DNA of 64,000 nt from Membranipora membranacea (GCA_914767715.1 OU612073.1:19778001-19842000), one strand, 5' to 3'; positions 13,301-23,663 are shown, counted from the first letter of the stretch. Numbers and translations are program-made. Notes: generated by a model from the sequence alone, not told the origin.

Positions 13301-15465
13301 GGTACCTTCTTGGCTCTGAGAATTAGCTTTGCTCATTGGACAATCTTGGTTCTGAGTTCTAGCTATGGTCATAGATCTTTCTTGATCACAACTGCTGGAT
13401 TCACTCAAAGAATACGCTCGGCACTGATTACTAGCTTTGCCCTTAGTACCCTCTTGGCCATGGGTACTAGCTTGTCTCTCAGCAGTTTCTAGTTCCCTTC
13501 TACTGGCGGCACTCATGGTACCTTCTTGGCTCAGAGAATTAACTTTGCTCATTGTACAATCTTGATTCTGGGTTCTAGCTATGGTCATAGATCTTTCTTG
13601 ATCACAACTACTGGATTCACTCAACAAACATAGTTGGCTCTGATTACTAGCTTTGCCCTTAGTACCCTCTCGGCCCTGGGTACTAGCTTGTCTCATAGCA
13701 GTTTCTAGTTCCCTTCTACTGGCGGCGCTAATGGTACCTTCTTGGCTCTGAGAATTAACTTTGTCCATTGTAAAATCTTGGTTCTGAGCACTAGCTATAC
13801 TCATGGATCTTTTCTGATCATAACTACTGGATTCTCTTGAAGTACCATCTCGGTTCTGAGTACTGGTATTGCTCATAGTACCATGCCGGCCCTGAGTACT
13901 ATCTTTGCTCATAGAATCAGCTCGTCCCTGGTTACTACATTTGCCCGTAGTACCAGCTCTCATAGCACTCTCTTGTTCACTTCTACTGGATTCGCTCCAA
14001 AAACCTACTCGATCCTGAGTACTAGCATTGCTCACAGCACCATCACTGCCCTGAGTACTAGCTTTGTTCACAGCACCATCTCGGCCCTGAGTACTTACAT
14101 TGCTCACAGCACCATCTCGGCCCTGGGTACTGGTATTGCTCATGGTACGTTGTCCGCCCTTAGTACTAGCTTTATTCACAGCACCATATCTGCCCTGGAT
14201 ACAAGCTTTGCTACTGGTACTTTCATGGTCACAACTTCTAGCTTTGCTCACAGTACAAGCCGAAGTAAGTTTCATTTCATCACAGGCAGACTGCTCACCA
14301 TTACCTGAAAACATATCCCAGACTTGCCAACCTAATTTTTCCATAATGCTTACAAATTACAAGATTATGCAAGTAAGCTGAAGCAAAGTACACTTAAGAT
14401 GCATTTTTGATCACCTTATTAGATGAACAGGCGTTTGGTAAACAGTAAATGAGTACTGCTAGCGTTTTGCGTTTAAAACTCAATTAGTGTCAATTAAGCG
14501 TAGATAAACGCTTTATGCGTACAGGTTGGCATGTATGCATATCCGTGTTCAATTTTATTATTTTTAAGTAAAAGGAGATATTCCCAATGAACACATTGTG
14601 AATATCAAAAGCTTACAGTTATCTAGTTCCACTGTACTATTAATAATCTCTGTCAGTCCCTCATATTGAGTGAAATCAAGTTTCTACTGGTAGAGTAATA
14701 AATTATCTCACCCCCTGTTGGAAAGAGCAAAGCTTTCTTGAGTAGAACAGTTGTTGGTCTCCTATCGCAAGAAGGGGAGAAGGATTTCTTCCATGTAGTG
14801 ACAGCAGATGTATGCTTAGCCATTATCTTGGCCCTGCAACATTCGTATCAAATACATAATAATGCATTAAACATGAAGTTCATAACAAATGATAGGAGAG
14901 AGTACAAAGAAATGATGTTGTCACCCATTGATTCAGTGCAGAACTTTGAAATTTTGGGAGCAGCTGGCAAGGTCAATCTACTTGAAGCAATGTATGCCTG
15001 ACAAAATGAATCAGTCTTATAGAGCAACCTTTTAAAACTATTAAACACTTACAGCTCTTGTTGCTTTTTGAACCTCGTGGTATACTTCGGTGTATCAACA
15101 GGAGCAATAGGTTCTCCTCTAAGTGCTTTCATGCGACGGACGTGATCATCCATCCCGCGAGGTTTCACACTGGGTGTGGTTTTCTTACCTGACATTCAGA
15201 AATAACAACTCCTTAGAAATGAGACATCTAATGATAATGGCTAGCTAGGGGAGGGGAGTCTGTTATGTTGTACAGCAATTATATTTTGTTCATATATATC
15301 TGATTTTTGAATCATTTTGATCATTCAATTTTGATCATTCAATTGATCTTTGCATTTTAATTATTCAATTCAGAAGTAGGACTATTTGCCTATTAACGAA
15401 AGCCTTAAAATAGCTGCTGTCAGTAAATACGCGTGATGTAACAACTTACCACCATATGAAGGCAT
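1364..15465 (-). CDS. Large repeat-rich protein of unknown family, 19 exons recognised, 3' end open
   Basis: I do not recognise this protein. Splice sites and reading phase link 19 exons: 15465-15450, 15188-15053, 14348-11748, 11421-11156, 10722-10629, 10319-10174, 10006-9922, 8974-8840, 8676-8528, 8046-7963, 7476-7382, 6540-6438, 5966-5914, 5672-5627, 4919-4833, 4088-3492, 3429-2678, 2406-2348 and 1391-1364. They sum to 5,532 nt (1,844 codons) without a stop; the end lies in or beyond 1-1360. The basic N-terminus starts MPSYGGKKTTPSVKPRG. A giant 12-aa repeat exon follows, then a decapeptide repeat, an acidic serine-rich middle, a block reading YPGVDEKLAVKMIDWEF that looks conserved, a CxxC pair (HTCLTCKTK), and a short heptad-like stretch (QIDALKQQLDFQFAQLKK). 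There is no signal peptide or membrane segment, so it is probably intracellular. A scaffold role is only a guess. The weakest junction is 3492/3429: the first acceptor AG would create a stop, so the AG three bases on is assumed. The 28-nt last exon is also weak. Confidence 0.75.
4163..4660. repeat. Long inverted-repeat element in intron (foldback)
   Basis: Left arm about 4167-4375 and right arm about 4440-4657 are imperfect reverse complements. Shared blocks include GACTTAAT...AAACCTAGACAGGACAC, ATTGGAAGGTGTAGA and a stretch around GATCAGATT...TTTGAAAATT. It lies in the intron between the exons 4919-4833 and 4088-3492 of the large minus-strand gene. Arm divergence suggests an old insertion. 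No transposase frame is visible, so a non-autonomous element is inferred. Confidence 0.7.
5357..5619. repeat. MITE-like inverted repeat, about 90-bp arms
   Basis: Arms about 5357-5449 and 5531-5619 are near-perfect reverse complements. They begin TAGTTTAAGTGC and include CAAACGGTGCAAGATGCTG, TCATTATCAA and CTCCCCTCCGTTTAAGTACT. The right end stops one or two bases before the donor splice site (5621-5626) of the 46-nt exon 5672-5627. Confidence 0.8.
7078..7271. repeat. Short MITE-like inverted repeat
   Basis: The arms at 7078-7140 and 7206-7271 are reverse complements. The terminal motif is TTGTCACCTAATG, followed by GCAAAT and CACAAACTGATC. The unique centre is about 65 bp. It lies in the intron between exons 7476-7382 and 6540-6438 of the large minus-strand gene. 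Confidence 0.75.
9214..9790. repeat. Foldback MITE-like element, full copy
   Basis: Left arm about 9214-9395 and right arm about 9635-9790 are inverted relative to each other. The outer ends read TAGACAGTTTTCTGAGCTC on the left and, in reverse complement, TAGACAGTCTTATGAGCTC on the right. Inner blocks CTCTCCA, AGGATAGGAAAAA, GTTATCTTGAAA and GATTCAG.ATCTGCACC are also shared. A degenerate relative sits at 120-690. Confidence 0.7.
11165..11345 (-). repeat. In-frame decapeptide repeat (xDHQ units) in exon 11421-11156
   Basis: Translated on the minus strand, this exon holds about five consecutive 10-residue units. Each centres on H/D-H-Q (HGHQTEHNIT, LNHQIEHDVI, PDHQFEDYIT, PDHQAVLDNI, PDHQA). 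On DNA this is a roughly 30-bp repeat around TGATGATCGGGA. It directly follows the 12-aa repeat exon of the same gene but is unrelated in sequence, so two repeat expansions sit in neighbouring exons. Confidence 0.8.
11790..14270 (-). repeat. Nested coding tandem repeat: 36 bp within 216 bp within 864 bp
   Basis: The 866-codon exon 14348-11748 is made almost wholly of 12-residue units rich in Ser, Gln, Gly and Thr. Toward its 5' end (about 14200-13750) the units are simple variants such as STQGRDGAVSNV. From about 13750 to 11800 six distinct units follow a fixed order: SRRELETAMRQA, STQGREGTKGKA, SNQSQLCSLSES, SSCDQERSMTIA, RTQNQDCTMSKV, NSQSQEGTMSAA. This gives a 72-aa (216-bp) block repeated eight times plus a partial ninth. 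Variants recur every four blocks: for example the plus-strand stretch near 12410-12486 reappears 864 bp later at 13274-13350. All periods are multiples of three, so the frame stays open. Confidence 0.92.
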
Positions 15466-15905
15466 AGTTGATTACTGATATTATTTTACAACACAATAAT
15501 ATTATCATAAATGACTTGTATATATTCTATAGGTTATCTAGCGTTTGAGTTGCAGAGGTAGTTCTACTAACACTCTAATTGCACAATAACTTGTCAGATT
15601 GTTCTTACATCGCTCATGGCATCGTGGTTTCGTGCCTGTATTATGACATCACAGTTTCCTGCAGCACAATGACATCAGATGCCAACCTTGAGGTTATCAC
15701 AGTTAACGCAATCACATTGATTACAAGCACACAGACAGCTTCGGTTAACCGCAATTTTTTTCTTTTCTTAAGTTTATTGGCATACATTTTTTTGTATCTC
15801 AGATTATAATATTACCAAGAAGGAGAGAGCAGGGGAATATGGACCGTTGGGTAATATTGATCACTGGTCAAATTTCTCTCGTCGTTAATTTAAAAGACTT
15901 CCATC

Positions 15906-16310
15906 TTATGCAGTCCTTTTGATTGATTGATTTGTATTTTTTTTACATACAATATCACCAGGAGGATGATAAAGAAATGTATGTATGTGACAGCTCTCGT
16001 GTGACTCAGTTGTACATAAAATTGCTGTTGTGAAATTCATAAAGCAATTAAAAAAACTGCACTGGCGTTTTGTTCTGTCACTGCATGAAAAACATTCCTC
16101 AAGATGATTGTAGAGTATAAATAGTATAATATATAGTGGTAGGGCATCGTCTGGGCCTGAATTTATAGGCATGATGTGAGGATGCTTTTGGATTAGTGTT
16201 AAAAGTTATACGATTGTGCAGAGGATGAGAATCATTTCGTAAAATATTATTGAAATGATTAGCAAATATAATTGTAAACATAAAATCATTGAGGTTGGTA
16301 GATTGCAAAG
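15906..16310 (-). mobile_element. LINE 3' end remnant
   Basis: Two overlapping frames on the minus strand resemble the region after the reverse transcriptase in the LINE at 25.7-26.1 kb. They share the pattern of a hydrophobic segment, NDSHPLHNRITFN, then a basic run (FRPRRCPTT) matching NDESHPLYSRLSFN and FRLKRCRTTKR there. A T-rich stretch with GATTGATTGATT at about 15919-15950 fits the A-rich LINE tail. Frameshifts are present and the element is dead. Confidence 0.65.
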
Positions 16311-16689
16311 CTAAACCAGGGAGTTTGGGACCGCTGGAGATTGCACTTCAGCTGTATAGCGATATTTGTTATCACTATCATGCATACGGTATACTTATTG
16401 TCTTCTCATGAATAAATTAGTGAATTTGCGCCACTATCATATATAACTCTGATTTATTAGTTGATGATGATGATGATTGTATATCAGGAATCAAAAGGAG
16501 CCACTGAACTGTGGAGTAGTCTGACTAGCTAACTACACAACACCAGATCTGGAGCACTACACTGAGTACAACCTAAAGTATACCTGCCTCCAGATGCTAC
16601 TCAGACTATTGAGTACTACTAAGTGCTGAGCTCACTTCCTGGGTACTACGTCATCACTATCTGGGAAGAATCACTCTTGGTTGTAACCT

Positions 16690-16830
16690 TCATGGTAAGT
16701 TATACTACGAAATACTACTCGGCGAGGAGAAATAGGAGAGGAGAAAAAAGGTGACAAAGGTGTAGGTGTTAGGCGAGGAGAAATAAGGTGAGGTGTTGAG
16801 GCGAGGCGTTTGAGGTGAGGTGTTAAGGAG
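16690..16830. repeat. Purine-rich degenerate minisatellite
   Basis: Plus strand is nearly all purine with T, with recurring GGCGAGGAGAAAT and GTGAGGTGTT blocks. No gene was seen between 16310 and 17150. Confidence 0.6.
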
Positions 16831-18162
16831 GAGTCTAGGTAAGTTTTGCACTGGTAACACACAGTTTTAAGGTGTAGAATAGGTGGACTAGGTGTTGAGG
16901 TGTATGTGACTAGGTGTAGGAGATTGGGAAGTGATTAGTACCAATCAAACCAACATAACCAAAATCACAATCCGGTTCTGCCGGAGATTTTTGTATAAAA
17001 CTGCTTGAAAACTTATTTTCTAAAAAACATCCTTGAGAATAGTTTTGCAGTTTGTACTGAGTTTTGCATTGCTTGCATTGCATTTGTGTATTGCTTTAAG
17101 GTACTGGGGTGTGCCCAGTGTCTCTAGGCAACTTGTTCTTGTGTGATATTCAGTCAGTGGTACTTTTGTACAGTGAGTAAGTGGAGCTCAGCTCCACTTG
17201 GTTATAAACACCTTTCTTGAAGTGGAGCTGAGCTCCACTTCAATTTTTTTTATTCCCTTGATAAGCAGGGCTCTCAGCCTGGGAGGATTCGAAACCTGAG
17301 TTTTGATATTAGCATGTCGCATAGTGGTATTTTAAAGGTGTAAAACGCCCTGAACATAAACAGCACAATAACGTTACTCTCGGTCAATCTTGATACTTTG
17401 ATTGAAAAGTAACAAACAATCAAACGAAGTCAATGCCCCTCCGGAAGATATCCAACCATTAAATATAGAGGAGCATGGGGCAGAGATAGTTTTTTTCGGC
17501 ACCTTGTACATATACTTTAAATGATCATTTGTTTTAAACAATCCAACAGAGCTCTGAATTTCTTCCAACTTTTGTTCATGTCTAATTTTAAGGCCAGTAT
17601 GTACATGCAACATTTACTTTTGTCTGTGATATGTAATAAATCAATCAACCAGCCAAAACCAACAGGGACATGTCACTGATGTCACTAGGTGAAAGGTCAG
17701 AGCCCATTGACTCTGAGTATGCTCTTAAAACAAGCGATACAGCAAAGTCGGTTCTGATCGTTTGAGACAAAACTTCTCGTGTTGTACAGTGAAACGAAGC
17801 ACAGCATTACAAAGTAATAAACAATGCATCGCTTAGTAATTATCGATTCCTCAGGTAAACATTTTTTGGATTCACAACGACTGAATGGATTGCAGTTTCA
17901 TACTTGTCAATAATAAAGCTTTGCTCTTAGTTCTCAAATGACTGAAATTGGACCTTGGTTATATATATTGATCAAATACTTTGGTGGCACTTAGCCCTGT
18001 TCACACGGCCACGGATTTTGTTTTTTTTTGTTTTTTGGATGGCCATGTACTTCTCGGTATAGTTTCAGTAGTTGTCTTCTGCTGTTTTAGCTCTAATCTT
18101 CAGCACTTTGAGCTTTGACTTTTTCCCTGTTCCATTGACAGATTGCACTAAATATTGTAGTA

Positions 18163-18288
18163 ATAATGTGAAAACATGGCTAAGTTTAAAAAAATTTAGT
18201 ATTAGTATGACCATGACCTTGGCTTTGATCACGGTCATACTCATGGTGTTTTAAATTTTCTTTAGCTTAGCCATGTTTTCACATTATG
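18163..18288. repeat. Inverted repeat inside the hAT-like element
   Basis: AATGTGAAAACATGGCTAAG near 18165 is matched by its reverse complement at about 18265-18286. An inner pair AGTATGACCATGACC / GGTCATACT extends the stem. It lies immediately left of the internal copy of the element's left end (18291). Confidence 0.75.
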
Positions 18289-18290
18289 AC

Positions 18291-18481
18291 CAGTGGTACT
18301 TTTGTACAGTGAGTAAGTGGAGCTCAACTCCACTTGGTTATAAACACCCTTCTTGAAGTGGAGCTGAGCTCAACCTCAATTTTGTTTATTCCCTGGATAA
18401 GCAGGGCTCTCAGCCTCGGAGGATTCGAAACCTGAGTTTTGATATTAGCATGTCGCATAGTGGTATTTTAAAGGTGTAAAA
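18291..18481 (+). repeat. Internal direct repeat of the hAT-like left end
   Basis: This is about 190 bp matching 17155-17346 with scattered substitutions. It starts with the same CAGTGGTACTTTTGTA terminus and includes GTGGAGCTCA, AAGCAGGGCTCTCAGCCT and GGATTCGAAACCTGAG. It lacks its own right end; the only right terminus is at 19191. Confidence 0.85.
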
Positions 18482-19450
18482 CTCTCTTGGGATCTCTGGG
18501 ATCATTGTTTCATCATTAATTTAGAAATGACTTGATTAGGCAGTGCAGTGAGAGTATAATTACAGTGAGTGCAGTGAGAGGCATTATTAGTATAGACAGT
18601 GCAGTATTATTTACATATCTTATCACAACTAGAATCTAATACCTGACCATTCATTAATAATATGGCATAAATTATTGTAAGGCAACATTTAGCATTGTTT
18701 ATATATTATTCATCTGCCAACGAGCAAAATCTGAGTTTTTAGCTTACATTCTAAAATCCCCTGAGTAGCCTGAGTTGAACCCAAAAATCTGAGTAACTCG
18801 GGCTAAACCTGAGTGGTTGAGAGCCCTGTCGAAAACAATGGGGAGTAAACTGTTCTCATGCTGGAGCCATACTTATAGATGGTAAATACATTAATATTTG
18901 AGTGTTGGCTATGTGTTGTCAGTCCACAGAAAAGTTTTCTGAAAATAAAAGCAGAAGCATCTACAACCAATTATATCTGTTGCTGGGAAATTGGGGATAT
19001 CTGGCTCCCTCTGGCATACCTATCAAAGACAGGTGATGTCAGAGGATATAGGCTAACAATAAAGCTGCCCATTGGCCACCTCTACAGAAGGTTGCTGGCT
19101 AAACCTTGCTGGCTGGGAGGATTGATTGATGAATTAAAAAATATAAATAAGTAAGAGCTCCACTTCATTATCCCTTACAAAAGTACCACTGTATTCAGTT
19201 AGCTGGGGGGTGGATAATCCAAATCCAACTCAGTGGAATTGAATATCAATTTGTGTTGTAAGGGTAGGGAGAATTAGGGACTTGTTTCTGTTCTCTACCT
19301 TGTATCCTTACGTTATTCATATCTGTATTGTTGTCCACATTTGCTTCCTTGCATCTGTAACTTGTGTCCATTGCAATACTCTGTTTACCGCGGGTAGACA
19401 TTAAATCATATTTTTGATTTATTATTGCATTGTTAGTCAGTGATCATAAC

Positions 19451-19880
19451 ATGGCCGCTGGTAGTATTTTTACTGGCTTTCCCATGTTAGACATTGAGGA
19501 AAATGACATTTACGGGTCTTGGAAGAAGTGGAGTGCCGAGTTTAAGCTCGCGCTGGGTCTCAAGAAGCTTGAGATGGGGTTTGATACCATCACTTTCTCT
19601 AGTGATGATGAACCTCCTGTTGTTACAACTAGGAAAGAGGCTAGATTCTGTGCGCAGTCTAGGCTCTGTTGTTAAGATGTATAGGTCAGGAGAGTAGGGA
19701 AGCAGTGTCCACTCTAGGCCTTGATCTTAGTAGTGATGAATTGACGTATGAAGAAGTGTGGGCTAAATTAAAAGACCACTATGAGCGTGACGAATCTGAA
19801 TACGTCAAAGTAGACAAATTTGTGTCCTGTCGTCAAGTATCTGCTGAATACTCTGTTGTATTTTCCTGTTTTTACTATGC
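19451..19880 (+). pseudogene. LTR-retrotransposon gag-like fragment, frameshifted
   Basis: An open frame from ATG 19451 reads GSWKKWSAEFKLALGLKKLE and then breaks near 19640-19675. Another frame continues with ESREAVSTLGLDLSSDELTY, EVWAKLKDHYERDESEYVKV and a final FVSCRQ. The helical, tryptophan-bearing layout and the DHY.....Y.....F..CRQ pattern are typical of Ty3/Gypsy-type gag proteins. The frame ends soon after and no protease or reverse transcriptase follows. The 19200-19430 stretch, just right of the hAT target site, may be LTR or leader sequence, but a second LTR was not found. Confidence 0.6.
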
Positions 19881-20607
19881 TTGATCAAAGCGGCTTCGTA
19901 TGTGAGAATTTTCAGAAAAGATTTGCCTGGCCTTAGTGCTGGACCTTTTGGCAGCATGTTTGACGTTAGGGAAAAATGACGCAAAATGTATCTACCTTTG
20001 ATGATCTATGCTGATCTTGATAAATTTGTTATACTGTTGAAATTTGGGGTGTGTGTCATTTAAACAGCAATTCAGTGGAAAAAGCAAAAGAATTGGCTCT
20101 TGTTTAATTGAACTGTCTCAAATCGGCACTTAAAATTTCACATTATATCATCAAATTTAAAAAAGCACATGCAATATGACGTGACGTAAAAAGCTACTTT
20201 GGGCTCATCAAATATTATTTTCGACCAAAATTTAGGATGAACTATACCTCTTAGAATAAATATAATCTGTCTTGAAATTTCTAGCAATCAAGTTCGCGCA
20301 GCCATCCACTTTGCTAAAAACAGCCTTTTCGGCCTCATTTCTCCGATAAAATGACACAACGTCATCCAATAACATTTTTGATGAGGTATTAATGATCAGT
20401 AGCTCGGCAGCTTTCCAGCAATGTATAAAATGTCCAAATCGGCCAACGCTGGTATCATAACCTTAAGCAATATGTAGTGCTTGATATATTTTCTTTGAGA
20501 ATGACCCACATTCCAGGGCTCAACCTCTCTGGTAATTCAGAGTAATGATTCTTCCAATCTTTGTTGGAATAATCTTGATAAATAACGATAAAGATGTTTT
20601 ATTTTAG

Positions 20608-20735
20608 ATCGTGATGAATGTGCTCTAGATGAGGGTTGGTGTTCTTATTGGGCACGTTGTGATAATACAGTTGCTTTGCTGGCCTCTACACTAATGATAC
20701 TGGGAAGGGCTGCTATGGTTTTGTACTTTTTGTAA
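20608..20735 (+). pseudogene. Fossil calcium-binding EGF exon
   Basis: A plausible acceptor (attttag) is followed in phase 1 by (D)RDECALDEGWCSYWARCDNT, which is the start of a calcium-binding EGF module. After a one-base frame change CFAGLYTNDTGKGCYGF follows, matching the module's end with one cysteine missing. Phase-1 exons are the norm for EGF modules. No neighbouring exon was found on either side, so I call it a broken exon fragment. The rest of 19.9-22.1 kb shows no supportable gene. Confidence 0.5.
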
Positions 20736-22162
20736 TGTGCCTCTGACTGTACAGGTTATTTTCTGGGAAGCAAATCTAAAAATAACTGTAAGTATAAAGA
20801 TTAAAAACAGAAAAGGAAATAAGAAAAAAAAATCTTATGTTAGTTAAAACTGTGAGCAATATAATCGAGCTTTCGAAAATAGATATAAGACATTGGTAAC
20901 TACTGAGAGCCGCCTTCTTACCCAACTAGAAATAATTTTGTTATAGCTTATGTATCCTTCTATACAGCGTAACCTATTTTTGTGAGTCTATTTTCACTAA
21001 ATTATTCTTTTTTCATAGCAAACACTATTTGCACACCTGATCATCTTAGTTTTTCTCAAGCTATTGTAAGCTCATTGACATCGATAACTTACGTTTGGTG
21101 AAGTCCGCTAGCACACATGAAGTGTCAAGTTGTAAGAGGGAAGGGTGTAAGCTTGCTAAAGACAGTTACAGTCGTAGCATTTATAAAGGATTATTATAGC
21201 AGACAAAACAAAGTGAGGGAATCGAATGTATGAATAGCATGTGTCCTCAGTGTTTAGTATATACGACAGTCAAAGACTGAGTTTCCCCACAACATATCAG
21301 TTTTTGTTGCTGACAAGACAAACACCTGCCCCATTTATTGATTGTAGATTGTTTGAGTTACTAGAGTGTTACATGGGCTTAATTGATAATGTTGATTTTG
21401 CATTTGGGTTATTGTGAGGATTTACATGTAGCAGACATATTATGTCATAATTTTGAATTAACCTAGATTGTACAGGCACTAAGTCGGCTTTGTTTTATGA
21501 TTCAAGAGCAGAGAAGTGTTCGACCTGAGGGAGAGTGGGCCTGTGCCAGCGTAATAAAAGAGCTTTTAACCTTAAAGTACTAATTAATAAATATGTAGAC
21601 AGCATTATATAAACGTGTTTAGACTTTCACCATGAACCTCCTTGCCTAAAATGGTGCGCCCTGCTCGAGAGATAAAGAACAATAAACAAGGTCAACGTTT
21701 ATTTGTTACATCCCCATAATGGTCTGTCTTACAATATGATTCATTTGCTATTTCACATCTCCAAAAAACAAATGGTGATAAACATGGTCACAGAAGAGAA
21801 AATGAAGATGCTACTGGCATGAGTGATTGTTATTATTGTCAAAACATTCATAGAATACTGGTAACACTTTCAACTACGTACTTATGAACATATAATTAAT
21901 ACTGTTTTTATTTGGACACATATTATGCAGTGCTGCAAAAAATAAAAATATTCATTATTGAGTCTACAACTGAAACAGATAAATTTATGGACTGACTATA
22001 TCCATCATACAGAATCTTTGGTTTGATACGTGGATTATTTTCTTGCTGTGAGCCTGAAGGCCCATAGTTTGGTAGGTATGAGTACTACAGGCTACTCGGC
22101 CTGTAGTAAGGTGTCTAAGTTCTATAGAACACTCCGCCCGTAGTTAGGTGTATGAGTATGTT

Positions 22163-23395
22163 CTATGGGCGAGTCGGCCTGTAGTTAGGTATGTGTCTAG
22201 GTGGTGCAAATCTGGGAACATGATTTGGAGGAGCAAATCTAGGGACATAACCAGGAGGAGCATAGTTAGGGGTACGAGGTCGATTGCGGATATATTTAGA
22301 GTTGGGCTGTTTCTGTGAGTAGTAAGGGGCACTTGGCTTACTGGGTGTCTGCCGAGGAGGACTAACAGGACTTTGGCGATGTTGAAAGGTTGTTGGAGCT
22401 CTAGTTGCGGGTAGACTATTAGGATGAAGTCTGGATGGCCTCCCCCTTGGGTAAAGATGAGTAATCCCATCAGTATCATCTCTATGAAGTTTTTGCCAGT
22501 TGTTGCGGTTTGAATGAGAAAACATGAGAGCATCTTCAAGATTTGAGTGGTCCAATCCTAACGAATGACCCAACTCATGGCATAGTCCCCATTGCAAGTT
22601 TTCGTCTGAAAATGTGAAAAACATCATACAAGAGTTTTTACAGGTTTGAGAAACAAATTAGATAGGCAGCTTGATTACTCACCTTCTTAAATCATTATGA
22701 TTTGATTTGACTGAGTACTACTTCATGGGTATCTCATGTGTTTCATTTGATAAAATAGTTTGTACAATTAACGTCAGAAGCATGTCTCTATATATTTGAT
22801 ACAAATCTCCTATAGTTGACTTACCTGTCCACGTCAAGTTCAGACCAGTTCGAGTAGTCAGAGTCATTATTGTAGAGAAATTACCACGGGGATTTGGTGA
22901 AAAAGCAAACCCTAGTGTTGGAAGTGTTGGATCAAATTTGAGGATAATGTTGGCCTTACTTTCCTCTGAGGGTAGTGCCCTTCTGAAGGAAAGCCCCGAC
23001 TGACTCGCCCACTTCTACAAATCATAATAACAGGTTAGTCTCCGTTGTGTTGGTACTAATATAATTTTTTGTGGAAAACAATTGAGATGGTTAAAGGAAG
23101 GCAAATGAACAAAATAGAATAAAAATTAATTTACCTGTGAACATTCCATAAGAATTCTCTCCACTTTTCCATAATTGATGACAGGATGATGTCTTGGCAT
23201 GGTATTCCTGTCTATTCCTATCGATAACGGCATAATATCTGATGGCCACACCCACTCATATCCAAAGAATGCAAATCTTTTAAGTCTGGATGCAGGTTTA
23301 TGCGCACAGTCTACATTTTCTAACTCTTCTCCTTTCACATATCCGAACTGAAGGGTACCAAACAATGCTAGCCAGAGAATTGTGAGACTGTTCAT
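22163..23395 (-). CDS. Compact secreted matrixin metalloprotease (M10-like), 3 coding exons
   Basis: Coding exons 23395-23135, 23014-22825 and 22605-22163 join in phase to 297 aa. Residues 1-22 form a signal peptide. A very short propeptide follows with one Cys (VDCAHKP) and a furin-type site RLKR before FAFFGYEW. The catalytic domain carries the zinc motif HELGHSLGLDH (about residues 161-171) and a Met-turn ALMF. The stretch between the central beta strands is short (FAFSPNPRGNFSTIMTLTTR), so the structural Zn/Ca loop of classic MMPs is reduced. There is no hemopexin domain; instead a Pro/Arg/Tyr-rich tail has 9-residue units such as APPNHVPRF. Matrixins cleave extracellular matrix proteins, but the substrate here cannot be told. 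An acceptor at 23401 and an upstream donor at 23664 give a non-coding first exon. Confidence 0.88.
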
Positions 23396-23663
23396 GGCTT
23401 CTAAAGAGAAAAAAATTATTTGAAATAGTCATACCGAATGCATTAGATTGCTTCCAAGCAAAACAATATTGTGTATATTGATAGCATCGAAACTAACCAT
23501 TCATATCTACAATATATCATTACTTTTGCCACCTGTATTATTAGTAATGAGTATGATCACTAATATGTCATAGCAAAATTCATATCAGTTAATTGAAAAG
23601 ATTGAACTAACAAAAACAATCTGAGGTTTTCATTTTGGTAAAAGTAGAGTTCGGATACTCACC

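Larger units (their letters stand above)
17155..19191. mobile_element. Non-autonomous hAT-like transposon with 8-bp target-site duplication
   Basis: The left end reads CAGTGGTACTTTTGTA and the right end is its exact reverse complement for 16 bases. The inverted match then resumes imperfectly through the AAGTGGAGCTC block. TATTCAGT occurs directly outside both ends (17147-17154 and 19192-19199). An 8-bp duplication and a terminus of type CAGNG are hallmarks of the hAT superfamily. No transposase frame is visible, so mobility would depend on a protein supplied elsewhere. The first about 190 bp recur internally at 18291-18481, and a hairpin lies between them. Confidence 0.85.

Noticed and set aside
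11906-13492. A series of 60-132 aa plus-strand open frames at 216-bp spacing
   Set aside because: They are antisense shadows of the 72-aa repeat exon; their spacing is the repeat period and their composition is dictated by the minus-strand codons.
15579-15809. 76-aa plus-strand frame upstream of the large gene's first exon
   Set aside because: Low-complexity, no motif, no splice or promoter support.
17374-17613. 79-aa minus-strand frame inside the hAT-like element, possible transposase remnant
   Set aside because: No recognisable hAT transposase motif (such as the C-terminal dimerisation region) and too short.
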